A DNA stretch of 64,000 bases from Pseudarthrobacter sp. NamE5 (GCF_005796225.1 NZ_VAHO01000002.1:248001-312000); one strand, 5' to 3'; counted from the first letter of the stretch, positions 53,298-61,945 are shown. Notes: generated by a model from the letters alone, not told the origin. Program-made: numbers and translations.

Positions 53298-53304
53298 ATA
53301 GCTA

Positions 53305-55179
53305 CTATTGCTGGATTCCTGAAGGCTGCGGAGAATGCACCTTGGTGATGCCCGTAGTTTGCGCGGACCTGGGGCGTAAAAGGGCATCTATGGTCAAAGT
53401 TGCGAGCAGGACAAAATACGGCAGGTAGAGATACAAGTACCGGGGGCGGGTTTCGAAGAACAGAAGGAACAGCGTAAGGGCGAGCAGTGACCAACGCATG
53501 ATGGCTGCGTTGGACGTGAGCAACCGCGGGGACCGCACCTTGAGAGGAAGCGCCACCAGGAAAAGCAACGCCAGCCAGACCGACTGCCACACGGTGGTTG
53601 TAACGCTGTAATGGGCGCCATTACCAAACATATGGTCCTGAATCTCATTGCTGAGCGCATCGTTGATGGGGAACGGATCCTGTTGGGTCATCAGGAGGCC
53701 TTCACCCCAGGAATGGAAGCTGCCGTCACCGAACGTCCAAACGGCCTTGCGATCAAGGAACTGCAGGTACCCGGGGTACCCCATCTCGGCAACGCGCTGA
53801 CCGTATACCTCAAGTCCGTGCCGGTAGCGCTCGGCCGGATCCTCGATGGCAGCCGTTGCAAACACGTCGTCCTGGCTGAACGAACCGGTTCCAGTTGCAC
53901 CCATCATCAGGAAGTGCGTCAAGGGAAAGGCCCTGGTGTTTGAATCAATATCGAACCCGATATAGGGCTGTGACTTGATTTCATGCCAAAGGGCTGTGTG
54001 CGTGGCCCCGAAGCCCAGACCGGTGGCAACTACAACTACGACGACGGCACGCAGTTTCTGCAGCGAGCGTTCCGGGCGCAGTAAGTACTCGAGAGCGTAA
54101 ACGCCCACTATGGCCGCAGTCGCGAAAACGGCTGTGGGTTTAAGGTTGAAACCCACGGCAGTAACCGTTCCCAGCAGGATCCACAGCACCATCTTCATCT
54201 GCCAGGCGCGGGCGCGCACGGCTTTGAGGTGCAGGTACAGGAGCAGTACAGGGAACACGATTCCCAAACTGTCGGAATAAACCACTGAAATGTAGGGGGA
54301 AAACATGATGTAGAGCGCCGAAGGAAACAGGGTGAAAACGGCGGCGCCCTCGCTGATGAGATGGCGGGCGCAAAGGTAAGTCAGCAGGATCGCTGTGCAC
54401 AGCACCACGCAGTTCAGGGCTATGGCTCCAAAGAGGAATCCGCTGGAGGGAATCCCGATCGCCATCAGGAATTGCGAATACTTGGTTAGGCCAACAGTGA
54501 TTGCAAGATTGTTCGGATACGTCTGGAAGTAGTCGTAAAAAGTCGCCATGCTGCCGTCGGCGATGCCGAAGGCGCTCTCCGCGACGGCCCCTGCGTCCCA
54601 GCCCGGGAGGACCTGCAGGGCATAACCGATGCGCAACTGAACCAGCAGGAACAGGGACAGGATCACCGCAAGAAAAGCAGGGCGGACCCACGGGAGAGCA
54701 GTTTGCAGCTTGCGCCCTGTCAGGAAGGCTGCGCTATACAGGGGCGGAAGTACAAGCAGGGCAAGAAGTGCGCCCAGCCCCGTGCGCACTGAGTCATAAG
54801 CGGCGACCTGCCGCAACGGCCAAAACAACACGCCCAGAAGGATGAAGGCAAGGGCGCCGCAAAAGATTAGTCCTGGCGCTGCAGTTAGTTTGTGGTGCCT
54901 TACCGGCTCGTCCCGCCACCCGCGGATCCGGTCCCGCAGTGCGACGTAAAAGCTGAGGGTGGTGGGGGCTCCGAAGACGGCGACAAACACTGCGGCAGCA
55001 AGAACAACCTGGAACGCCCTGGACGGCATCACCGACGGCGCGATGAGCCCGGCGGCTACCGCAAGGAAGCAGGCTATAGCAATTCGGCGTATCGGGGTGG
55101 TTCTCGGCGCTGCGTGCGCTGCCTCCGTCTTAGTTTGTTCAGGTGCTTCCGTTGTTTCGGAGACCTTCGAATCAATCAT
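53305..55179 (-). CDS. Polytopic membrane glycosyltransferase (GT-C-like) of a GtrA/GtrB cassette
   Basis: 624-aa protein with about 12-13 hydrophobic helices. After the first third comes GWDAGAVAESAFGIA, where a conserved acidic residue in the first outside loop is typical of GT-C transferases. PSALYIMFSPYISVVYSDSLG and TRPRYLYLYLPYFVLL are other family-like segments. It probably moves a sugar from a polyprenyl-phosphate carrier to a cell-wall polymer outside the membrane. It overlaps gtrA by 8 bases, so is the third gene of the operon. Sugar and acceptor unknown. Confidence 0.82.
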   Translation of the reverse strand: MIDSKVSETTEAPEQTKTEAAHAAPRTTPIRRIAIACFLAVAAGLIAPSVMPSRAFQVVLAAAVFVAVFGAPTTLSFYVALRDRIRGWRDEPVRHHKLTAAPGLIFCGALAFILLGVLFWPLRQVAAYDSVRTGLGALLALLVLPPLYSAAFLTGRKLQTALPWVRPAFLAVILSLFLLVQLRIGYALQVLPGWDAGAVAESAFGIADGSMATFYDYFQTYPNNLAITVGLTKYSQFLMAIGIPSSGFLFGAIALNCVVLCTAILLTYLCARHLISEGAAVFTLFPSALYIMFSPYISVVYSDSLGIVFPVLLLYLHLKAVRARAWQMKMVLWILLGTVTAVGFNLKPTAVFATAAIVGVYALEYLLRPERSLQKLRAVVVVVVATGLGFGATHTALWHEIKSQPYIGFDIDSNTRAFPLTHFLMMGATGTGSFSQDDVFATAAIEDPAERYRHGLEVYGQRVAEMGYPGYLQFLDRKAVWTFGDGSFHSWGEGLLMTQQDPFPINDALSNEIQDHMFGNGAHYSVTTTVWQSVWLALLFLVALPLKVRSPRLLTSNAAIMRWSLLALTLFLLFFETRPRYLYLYLPYFVLLATLTIDALLRPRSAQTTGITKVHSPQPSGIQQ

Positions 55180-55582
55180 TGGTGGCCGCCGTCTCGTGCT
55201 TGAATACCCACAGACGCATTAAGGTGAACGTCAGTACGGCTACACACCCGATAGCAACAGCCTGTACGGCAAGCTGCGGGAATCCCAGGTGCTCCACGAA
55301 GTACCACAGAAGTGCAGCGTTAAGGGTGTAGCCCGCCGCGTTGACCACAAGGAACTTCACGACAGATGACCCTGCCCGTCCGGTGTGCTTGAAGGTGAAC
55401 GTCCGATTGCCGAAGTAGCTGATGAACATGCCGAGGCAGTAACTGGCGGTCATCGCCGGGATAGCGGCAACGGACAGGAGCGTCAGAACGGCGAATAAGG
55501 CATAACCGATGAGATTGTTCGCTATACCTACAATCGCAAATCTGCCTGTCGACGCTGCCAGCCCGGTGGGCGCCGTCGTCAT
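55172..55582 (-). CDS. gtrA: GtrA-family membrane protein (lipid-linked sugar flippase candidate)
   Basis: 136-aa four-helix protein. FAIVGIANNLIGYALFAVL at the N-terminus, YFGNRTFTFKHTGRAGSSVVKFLVVN in the middle and QAVAIGCVAVLTFTLMRLWVF at the end are typical of the GtrA/DPMS-flippase family. It likely flips polyprenyl-phosphate-linked sugar. Its ATG overlaps the GT2 stop by 4 bases. Confidence 0.9.
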   Translation of the reverse strand: MTTAPTGLAASTGRFAIVGIANNLIGYALFAVLTLLSVAAIPAMTASYCLGMFISYFGNRTFTFKHTGRAGSSVVKFLVVNAAGYTLNAALLWYFVEHLGFPQLAVQAVAIGCVAVLTFTLMRLWVFKHETAATND

Positions 55583-56568
55583 CGTACGTCGACTTTAGCG
55601 CGGACGGACGTTTCGTGACTGCCGAGGCTTCCATAGATGGCCCGTACACCATAGAGCGGCCGGTTCTGCACCTCGGTATAGATCCGGCCGACATAGCCTC
55701 CCAGGATGCCCAACATCATCAGCTGCAGAGCCCCCACAAAAAGGACTGATATAACGATGAACGTCCAACCTTCGACTACTGCGCTGGGCACAAACAACTT
55801 CATTGCGACGGCATAAACAATGCCGAGCACGCTCAACAGGGCAGTAATCGCTCCAATTCGGGAAATCAGCGTCAGCGGGAAGGTGGAGAAGCCGAAAATC
55901 CCGTCGGCAGCCAGCTTGAGCATTTTGCTCAGCGGGTAGCCGGACTTTCCTGCCAACCGCTCATCACGATCGAATTGAACGGCTGTCTGCTCAAACCCTA
56001 CGAAGCTGATCATGCCCCGGAGGAAACGATCGTGCTCACGGTACTTCTTGACCTCGTCCACCACTGCGCGGTCCAGTAAGCGGAAATCTCCCGTGTTGGC
56101 AGGTATTTCAATGGAGGCGACTTTCTTGAGCATCACGTAGAACGCCCAAGCGGTGAACTTCTTGAAGGCACTGTCTTTGCGGGTCCGGCGCTGGGCATAC
56201 ACAACATCGAAGCCGTTTTCCCACTGCGTGATCAGCTCTAGACTGACACCGGGCGGGTCCTGAAGGTCACTGTCCATGATGATGACCGCGTCACCTCTGG
56301 CGGCATCAAGACCCGCGGTCACGGCCACCTGGTGACCGTAGTTCCGTGCAAAATCGATGACAACTACCCGAGGATCTTCCGCCTGCAGGTCCCGGAGCAG
56401 TTGCAGGGAGTTGTCCCGGCTGCCGTCGTTGACAAAAACGAATTCCAAACCGAAGTCCAGATCGGCAGTGACAATTAAAACTTCCTCGTACAGCCGCTTG
56501 ATGTTTCCGGACTCGTTATAAATTGGAAAGACATAGGTAATCGTCTTCGGACTGGCGGGAGACCCCAT
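55579..56568 (-). CDS. GtrB-like polyprenyl-phosphate glycosyltransferase (GT2 with C-terminal membrane helices)
   Basis: 329-aa protein. N-terminal GT-A domain: YVFPIYNESGNIKRLYEEV, FVNDGSRDNSLQLL, VIIMDSDLQDPPGV (DxD) and DFRLLDRAVVDEV. Two C-terminal helices (about 230-252 and 263-287) are as in GtrB, CsbB and YkcC. It makes a polyprenyl-phosphate sugar, probably glucose, GlcNAc or similar. First gene of the three-gene operon. Confidence 0.92.
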   Translation of the reverse strand: MGSPASPKTITYVFPIYNESGNIKRLYEEVLIVTADLDFGLEFVFVNDGSRDNSLQLLRDLQAEDPRVVVIDFARNYGHQVAVTAGLDAARGDAVIIMDSDLQDPPGVSLELITQWENGFDVVYAQRRTRKDSAFKKFTAWAFYVMLKKVASIEIPANTGDFRLLDRAVVDEVKKYREHDRFLRGMISFVGFEQTAVQFDRDERLAGKSGYPLSKMLKLAADGIFGFSTFPLTLISRIGAITALLSVLGIVYAVAMKLFVPSAVVEGWTFIVISVLFVGALQLMMLGILGGYVGRIYTEVQNRPLYGVRAIYGSLGSHETSVRAKVDVR

Positions 56569-57449
56569 AATGTGCCGTCAGCTTTCATATGTGCAGGCAT
56601 GACTGACCGCCTGCGGAAGTGGATTTACTCCCAGAATAACGCACCGGCGGCGCGGCCCTTGTCCCGCCTGCAGCGTGACGCCCTGCTGACTGAACAGTGG
56701 CTAACGCCGGCTTATACCCGTACTGGCTGTCCAGAAAATTGTTTGGTGCTGGAGCGGGCGCGAAACGGCCAGGACCTACTCTGCCAGCTAATCCCAGACC
56801 AGCCATGGCTATCCTCACAGCTCATGAGGCTCCCTGACGCGGTTGTAGTGAAGCTGCCGCACTGGAAGGGCCATTGTGCTGACGGCCCACCGCCTGCCGT
56901 GGCGAACACACAATTTAAGGATGGGCCTCGTCGGCACTGTCCGAAAGGGCCTCAACCCCCTAGTTTCCAGACCGTGGGCCGGTCCCCCAACGGTGGCACC
57001 GGCCCACGGCGGCGGCCCGCCCTACCCGAGCCGCCTTCACCTGATGCCGCGTCGTTGGGGCGTCAGGTGGTCTTAATCAACGTGCTTCGGGAGACTCCAG
57101 CGTGCTCTTCGAACTGGTGTTCCACCCTTCTTGCGCGCACGGTTCCCAAGGGCATGCTTAGGGAGATGCGCAGGCAGGGTTTGAAGGAGTTGCAGCGGCG
57201 AGAGCGCTTAAGCGCGCGATTCCCGGGCAGGTAACTGTCGGCATTGAGATTCAGGAGACTCTCTATGAGTGCCTTGCCGGCTGACTGCTCAACCACGAGT
57301 ACCTACAAGTTACCCAAACAGCACACAAAAATCACGGCATCGGGGTTTCAATATCGTTGTCCCCACGCCAGCGCGGCAGGCTGCCGGAGGCCTGGACTGG
57401 GCATGGCGGCGGCAACCACGGTGCTGGACGCATGCAGCGCGCGTAAGAA
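56569..57449. other. 880-bp region with no convincing gene
   Basis: Open frames here (for example 56572-57234 plus) have low-complexity, non-conserved translations. Features seen: an inverted repeat at 56972-57009 and a small frame at 57265-57453 with a good ribosome-binding site. It may be a degraded gene region. Confidence 0.45.
56972..57009. repeat. 12-bp inverted repeat
   Basis: CCGTGGGCCGGT (56972-56983) pairs perfectly with 56998-57009, 14-nt loop. No T tract on either side. Confidence 0.5.
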
Positions 57450-57453
57450 CTAG
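57265..57453 (+). CDS. Doubtful 62-aa ORF
   Basis: ATG 57265 has AGGAGA 8 bases upstream. The translation starts MSALPADCSTTSTYKLPKQH and shows no known motif. It ends inside the last codons of the convergent HNH gene. Listed only because of the ribosome-binding site. Confidence 0.2.
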   Translation: MSALPADCSTTSTYKLPKQHTKITASGFQYRCPHASAAGCRRPGLGMAAATTVLDACSARKN

Positions 57454-58184
57454 CAGGAGGACAAGGTCCGGGCGATGGCATCGCGTTCAGTTTGGGTAAC
57501 CCAAAGCTGATACTTCACCTTGACTGCTGTTTGGCGGGCAACATACTCACAGCGGAACGCCCTGTTCGGAGGCAGCCAGGTGGCAGCATCCTTGTCCCCC
57601 TTGGCCCCATTCGTGGGACCGTCGGTCGCCATCAGGTTCAGGGGGTCGTTGGCGAACTGCTTGCGCTGGTCGTCGCTGAGCTGCCGGGCGCCCTTCTGCC
57701 ACGCGTCGCTGAGCGGAACAAGATGGTCGATCTGGACTGCCGAGCTGGTGTCTTCGCCACGGACGAAGTCAATAGTGGCTGCTGTGTATTTGTCAGCGAG
57801 GACTCCCGTGGCCACAACGCAGTCCCGCGTGCCTGGCTTGAACGTCTCCGCCTCCAGGTCCCGGGCAAGGATGTCATTGCGGGTGTCGCAGCCGTTCCGG
57901 TCAACGTCCGCCCAGGCCGGCCCAAACTCCTCCCTCGCATACCCGGTCTTAGGGGCGCGGCCCTTGACAGGCAGAGTTTCCAGCTGCGAGAGCGCCTCAG
58001 CGACCTCGGAGGGCCCGAGGGGTGTCGCTGAAGCTCCAACGGCGGTGCCTTGCCCGCCGCGCATGGCCTCCGAAAGCGCATTCCCTGCCCTTTCAGCTGT
58101 ATCGCAGCCGGCGAGCGCGCCTGCCAGGAGGATTCCCGTAAGAAGGGTGGCGGATGTGATGGCCCTGGACTTGCTGATGGTCAT
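57450..58184 (-). CDS. Lipoprotein HNH endonuclease (GmrSD C-terminal/DUF1524-like)
   Basis: 244-aa secreted lipoprotein: signal peptide with lipobox LAGALAGC (Cys27), Gly/Ala linker, then an HNH nuclease domain. That domain has DVDRNGCDTRNDILARDL, the catalytic D153-H154 in QIDHLVPLSDAW and DPLNLMATDGPTNGAKGDKD. The disulfide-like cysteines C99 and C122 fit an exported fold. It probably degrades DNA outside the membrane for nutrition or competition; this is inference. GAAGGA lies just before the ATG. Confidence 0.9.
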   Translation of the reverse strand: MTISKSRAITSATLLTGILLAGALAGCDTAERAGNALSEAMRGGQGTAVGASATPLGPSEVAEALSQLETLPVKGRAPKTGYAREEFGPAWADVDRNGCDTRNDILARDLEAETFKPGTRDCVVATGVLADKYTAATIDFVRGEDTSSAVQIDHLVPLSDAWQKGARQLSDDQRKQFANDPLNLMATDGPTNGAKGDKDAATWLPPNRAFRCEYVARQTAVKVKYQLWVTQTERDAIARTLSSC

Positions 58185-58312
58185 CTTCCTTCAGGTGTTG
58201 GGTCATGCGTTCCTGAACACGCTAGCGGTGCCGCATGCCCGTCCGCGGGAGGCGTTGGCATTGCGCCTGTCACACTTGGGCACTGGCAGCCACCCGCAAA
58301 GGGGTGCAGTAT

Positions 58313-58993
58313 GTGCTGATGGAAGAACTTTCGACGGCGGCAGCCGGCAAGGGGCATGTCGTCCTGCTGGGCGACTCCATCTTCGACAACGGTGCCTACG
58401 TTGGCGGCAGCCCCGACGTCGTGGCCCAGCTCAGGGGCGAGCTGCCGGATTGGCGGTGCACGCTGCTGGCATTGGACGGTGACGTTACCGCAGGTGTCCT
58501 CCGCCAACTCGCTTCCCTGCCGGCAGATGCGACCCATCTTGTGGTCAGTGTTGGCGGCAACGATGCTTTGGGATACGCGCCCCTGCTTCAGCAGAGAACA
58601 TTCTCGGTGGGTGAGGCGCTCTCAGTACTCGGGGCAGCCGCGGAAAGGTTCGCGGCTGAGTACGAAGCCATGCTGGACGCGCTGAAGGCGAGAGGCCTGC
58701 CCTGCGCCGTTTGTACCATCTATGACACTCCCCCCTCGGAGCCGGGCCAGAAGGTCATCAAAGCCGCCCTTTGCCTTTTCAACGATGCCATCACCAGGGC
58801 CGCGTTTTCCCGCGGCGCCGGCCTGATTGACCTGCGATTGATCTGCAGCGAGGACGGCGACTACGCCAACCCGATTGAACCCTCGGCACAGGGCGGGCAA
58901 AAGATTGCCCGTGCCATCGCGTGCTTTGCGGGGGCAGCACAGCCGGCAGCCGCGGACCTGCCAGAGCTGGCCTCGATCGTAATATCAGGCTGA
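58313..58993 (+). CDS. SGNH/GDSL-like hydrolase lacking the usual catalytic His
   Basis: 226-aa flavodoxin-like fold with block I VVLLGDSIFDNGAYVGG (Ser), block III VVSVGGNDALGYAP (Asn) and a block V region DYANPIEPSAQGGQKIA. In block V the DxxH pair of active esterases reads with Glu in place of His. It is therefore either a variant hydrolase or non-catalytic. GTG 58313 has AAAGGGG 8 bases upstream; ATG 58319 is the alternative. Divergent from the HNH lipoprotein gene. Confidence 0.82.
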   Translation: MLMEELSTAAAGKGHVVLLGDSIFDNGAYVGGSPDVVAQLRGELPDWRCTLLALDGDVTAGVLRQLASLPADATHLVVSVGGNDALGYAPLLQQRTFSVGEALSVLGAAAERFAAEYEAMLDALKARGLPCAVCTIYDTPPSEPGQKVIKAALCLFNDAITRAAFSRGAGLIDLRLICSEDGDYANPIEPSAQGGQKIARAIACFAGAAQPAAADLPELASIVISG

Positions 58994-59019
58994 AAAAGGC
59001 CAGCGTCAGGGGGGCACAG

Positions 59020-59250
59020 TCAGTGCGGGCGGAGCTTCCGCGGCCGACGTTGCCCTGGCTTACCTTCAAGCCGGGAGCCCTGGACAACCGGGCGGTATAG
59101 GACCCGGCCTTGGCTCTTCCGGCCGGCTCTACGCTCCTGGCGCCGGGCTTTCCTCTCGGGCCGGTCAATGGCGGACAGGATGGCGAATGTTCCCCCTAGC
59201 CAGAGGAACGCTGTGATCAATACCAAGGCAATTACCATGTCAGCGCCCAT
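59020..59250 (-). CDS. Small membrane protein with basic tail
   Basis: 76 aa: one hydrophobic helix (MVIALVLITAFLWLGGTFAIL) followed by a highly basic cytoplasmic tail (RPERKARRQERRAGRKSQGR). ATG 59250 has TAGAAT ending 5 bases upstream (leaderless); ATG 59238 is possible. No known family. Confidence 0.6.
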   Translation of the reverse strand: MGADMVIALVLITAFLWLGGTFAILSAIDRPERKARRQERRAGRKSQGRVLYRPVVQGSRLEGKPGQRRPRKLRPH

Positions 59251-59255
59251 ACCAA

Positions 59256-59261
59256 ATTCTA
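59256..59261 (-). promoter_or_regulatory. -10 element for the gene at 59250
   Basis: TAGAAT, spacer TTGGT (5 bases), ATG. Confidence 0.3.
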
Positions 59262-59269
59262 GGACTTTC

Positions 59270-59311
59270 CCGGCGCCCGGAGGAGTCCTCAGGCGCCTGT
59301 CCGGGTGCCGG
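59270..59311 (-). terminator. Possible terminator after the GT9 operon
   Basis: CCGGCGCCCGGA (59270-59281) pairs with 59300-59311 with one G-T pair; 18-nt loop; no T tract. Confidence 0.4.
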
Positions 59312-59319
59312 CCGAAGCG

Positions 59320-60291
59320 TTAAAGGACGTTTAGTTCCCGCACCGCAGCCAGGACGTCCTGCACGCTGACGGCCAGCAGAGCCGGGTCCGGCTGGTCAGC
59401 AAATGTTTCACCCCGCCTCAGTTCCGCCCGCGTGAGGACAATGTGCGGTCCTGGCGGCGGACCCCAGATTTCGGGCGGAGCCGGCCCGAACAGCACCACC
59501 GACGGTGTCCCGTATGCCGACGCCAGATGGGCAGCGCCGGTATCGGCGGATACTACAAGGCGTGCGGCCGCGATGGTGGCAGCGAACTCCCCCAGGCCCA
59601 GCCTTCCGGCGAGCACCGCTCCGTCGCCAAGCCCCGCGCGTCGGGAAACATCGAGGGCCCTCTCGCGTTCGCTGCCGCCGCCAGTGAAGACCACATGGTG
59701 CCCGGCCTGGTCCAAGGCGGCGGCAACGGCAGCGAAACGTTCCGCCGGCCAAAGGCGGCTGCCGTACGCAGCCCCCACGTGGAGGACGGCAGCGCCGGGA
59801 ACGGGACTCGGGACGTGGGGCTTGTTCAGCTGCACGTCAAGAGGGTCAGCGGCTATCCCGTGCCACTCAAGGAGGCGCACCCACCGTTCACGCTCATGCA
59901 GTTCGTCGCGCCAGGGCGGCCCCTCCCGATACTTGCTCCGGTGTCCGATGGTGTGCCGCGCCTGAAGCGCTTCGATCCGGCCCTGGCTCTCCGGGCCGCT
60001 GCCGTGGAGGTTGACCGCCACGTCCACTACTCCCGCTTCCACCGCCAGGGGTTCGTCCAGGCCGTGGGTGGGCAAAAGTTCGTATCCGCCCACCAGTCCC
60101 AGCGCTTCCGAAAGCCACCCTTGGGCGGCATACCGCAGCCGGTGCTCCGGATATGCCCGGCGAAGCGCCTTCAGCGCCGGGACCGCCACCAGCAGGTCTC
60201 CGAGCTTCAGTGCCCTGAGGACCAGCAGTTCGGGCTTATCATCCTGCCCGGTGGCCGGCTGAATGGCGTCGAGCGTGTTTCCGCCGCTCAT
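59320..60291 (-). CDS. Glycosyltransferase family 9 protein
   Basis: 323-aa GT-B enzyme of the ADP-heptose:LPS heptosyltransferase family. LVLRALKLGDLLVAVPALKAL at the N-terminus, HVGAAYGSRLWPAERFAAVA at the domain boundary and ARLVVSADTGAAHLASAYG, VVLFGP at the donor site. There is no LPS in this phylum, so the acceptor is probably a cell-wall or capsular glycan. The ATG overlaps the upstream GT9 stop by 4 bases. Confidence 0.9.
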   Translation of the reverse strand: MSGGNTLDAIQPATGQDDKPELLVLRALKLGDLLVAVPALKALRRAYPEHRLRYAAQGWLSEALGLVGGYELLPTHGLDEPLAVEAGVVDVAVNLHGSGPESQGRIEALQARHTIGHRSKYREGPPWRDELHERERWVRLLEWHGIAADPLDVQLNKPHVPSPVPGAAVLHVGAAYGSRLWPAERFAAVAAALDQAGHHVVFTGGGSERERALDVSRRAGLGDGAVLAGRLGLGEFAATIAAARLVVSADTGAAHLASAYGTPSVVLFGPAPPEIWGPPPGPHIVLTRAELRRGETFADQPDPALLAVSVQDVLAAVRELNVL

Positions 60292-61433
60292 GAATCCTGC
60301 CGACCGGTATCAGTAGCCACCAGGCTCCGGACATCCTCATATACCTCCTGGACACCCACGCTGGCCACCACCGAGTCGTCATGCTCGCACCGCGGCGCGG
60401 TCCAGCCCACCTGCGTCACATCGATGCCGCAGGCGGGGCACACAGTCACCCAAGCCGCATGGATGCGGTGCAGGCTCCTGCCCAACGCCCCGGCGTTAAT
60501 CACGTTGCCAGCCCAGAAGATCCCCACGGTGGGTACACCGAGTGCCTGGGCCAAATGGCGGGGACCGCTGTCGTTCCCAACCACCACTGCAGCCGCCGCC
60601 AGAAGGGACACCAGCCCTCCCATGTCCAATTTGCCGGCGAGTGAACGGACCTGGCTGGAAGCTGCCAGCCGGACAATCTCTTCGGCGAGCTGATGCTCGC
60701 TGCTGTCCCCCACCACGTCCACGCGGAAGCCGTCGGCAGCACAGGCTGCGGCAAGTTCAGCAAACCGCTCCACTGGCCACCGACGACGGGGATCAGTCGC
60801 GCCGGGATGCATCACCACCAAAGGCTGCCCGCCGCCGTCGTCCATAACGACGGCGGGAGGAACCACGCCCTTTACGGGCGCCAGCCGGGCCTCCAGGTCA
60901 ACAGGGAAGGCCCCGGCCAACCCTGCAACTTCCAGCGCTCTCAACGGCTCATGCTGGTAATAGATATACGGCACGGTCCGTTCCAGGCTCGCGGCGTCCG
61001 CCGTTCGGGTCCCGACAGTGTGGCGCGCCCCCAGGCGAAGAAGGAAAGGATTTGAGTACCGGCCCCCACCATGGACCTGGACGGCCAGGTCGAACCGCCG
61101 GCTGCGCATGTCCGCAAAGAACGCGTCGAGTTCCGCAGCGTTTTCCTCCCCGGGGCGGACGCCTTCAGCGAAAGGCAGGACGCACACCTCGTCCACGGGA
61201 CTTTCTGTTGCGGCAAGAAGTGCCTTATGGGCGGGAGTGCCCAGCAAAGTAAGAGTCGCCCCCGGGTAGGCGGCCTTCAGCGCGGCCATGGCGGGGATGG
61301 CGAAAATCAAGTCTCCCAGGCCTCCGCCGCGCAGGACGACGATCCTCGATACCTCCTGGAACTTTTCCAGGACAGGACCAACACCAATACCTACTTGCCG
61401 TGAACCGCCGAACTCTGCCGTGAGCTGCTCCAC
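60288..61433 (-). CDS. Glycosyltransferase family 9 protein with C-terminal Cys/His cluster
   Basis: 381-aa GT-B enzyme: IVVLRGGGLGDLIFAIPAMAALKAAYPGA (family start, given in part), VMHPGATDPRRRWPVERFAEL, VVVGNDSGPRHLAQALGVPTVGIFW (donor site). Near the C-terminus TVCPACGIDVTQ and APRCEHDDS form a C-x2-C...C-x-H cluster that could bind zinc. GTG 61433 has GAAGGGG at good spacing; GTG 61439 overlaps it. First gene of a two-gene operon. Confidence 0.9.
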   Translation of the reverse strand: MEQLTAEFGGSRQVGIGVGPVLEKFQEVSRIVVLRGGGLGDLIFAIPAMAALKAAYPGATLTLLGTPAHKALLAATESPVDEVCVLPFAEGVRPGEENAAELDAFFADMRSRRFDLAVQVHGGGRYSNPFLLRLGARHTVGTRTADAASLERTVPYIYYQHEPLRALEVAGLAGAFPVDLEARLAPVKGVVPPAVVMDDGGGQPLVVMHPGATDPRRRWPVERFAELAAACAADGFRVDVVGDSSEHQLAEEIVRLAASSQVRSLAGKLDMGGLVSLLAAAAVVVGNDSGPRHLAQALGVPTVGIFWAGNVINAGALGRSLHRIHAAWVTVCPACGIDVTQVGWTAPRCEHDDSVVASVGVQEVYEDVRSLVATDTGRQDS

Positions 61434-61561
61434 ATGCACCCCTTCAAATAGTGCGAAGTGGCGCCGTCTCCGGCGCCCTCCGCTGCCCATGCAGCCACTC
61501 TGCGGTCAAGAACCGCCGGCTGCCTCCTTTTGACCTTTACCCAAGGGATGGCCAATATACT

Positions 61562-61587
61562 CTCCGGCTATTGGGGAATAGCCGGAG
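61562..61587 (+). promoter_or_regulatory. Hairpin/palindrome in the DUF4193 leader
   Basis: 11-bp perfect arms CTCCGGCTATT/AATAGCCGGAG around GGGG. It lies right after a promoter-like stretch (TTGACC at 61530-61535; CAATAT at 61553-61558, 17-bp spacer) and 55 bases before the start. Operator or leader hairpin. Confidence 0.55.
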
Positions 61588-61642
61588 TATGCTGTACGTT
61601 TCATACGCGACAGGCGAACGAAAGAAAAGAGAAGCACCTAAA

Positions 61643-61945
61643 GTGGCAACCGATTACGATGAACTGCGCTCCGACGTCAAGGAGTCGCAGGACAACTCCC
61701 TCGAGCAGCTCCAGTCTGCTAATGCTCCCGACGCACGCAGCGTTGTGCTTGAGCTTGATGAGGCGGACGGGCTCGACGGCGCCGGCGTGCCCGGAGGCGA
61801 GTTTGTGGCCGAAGAGCTCGTGGTGCAGGTCATTCCCCAGGCGGAGGATGAGTTTACCTGCTACTCCTGTTTCCTTGTCCGGCACCGGTCGCAGATTGCG
61901 CTCCAGAAGGACGGGCACAGCTACTGCATCGAGTGCGAAGGCTAA
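61643..61945 (+). CDS. DUF4193 family protein (zinc-ribbon-like)
   Basis: 100-aa actinobacterial protein. MATDYDELRSDVKES start, acidic centre (LELDEADGLDGAG), and C73-Y-S-C76...C95-I-E-C98, a probable four-cysteine zinc site, with FLVRHRSQIA between. Function unknown; highly conserved in the phylum and sometimes compared to RNA-polymerase-associated proteins. GTG 61643 has AGAGAAG about 9 bases upstream. Followed by a terminator. Confidence 0.9.
   Translation: MATDYDELRSDVKESQDNSLEQLQSANAPDARSVVLELDEADGLDGAGVPGGEFVAEELVVQVIPQAEDEFTCYSCFLVRHRSQIALQKDGHSYCIECEG

Noticed and set aside
44303..53300. tRNA-Leu as integration site of a genomic island
   Set aside because: The location and content fit, but I found no second copy of the tRNA 3' end and no intact tyrosine integrase in the window, so island borders are not claimed.
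56572..57234. A 220-codon plus-strand frame between gtrB and the HNH gene
   Set aside because: Starts without a ribosome-binding site, Pro/Arg-rich translation, no conserved pattern; treated as non-coding.
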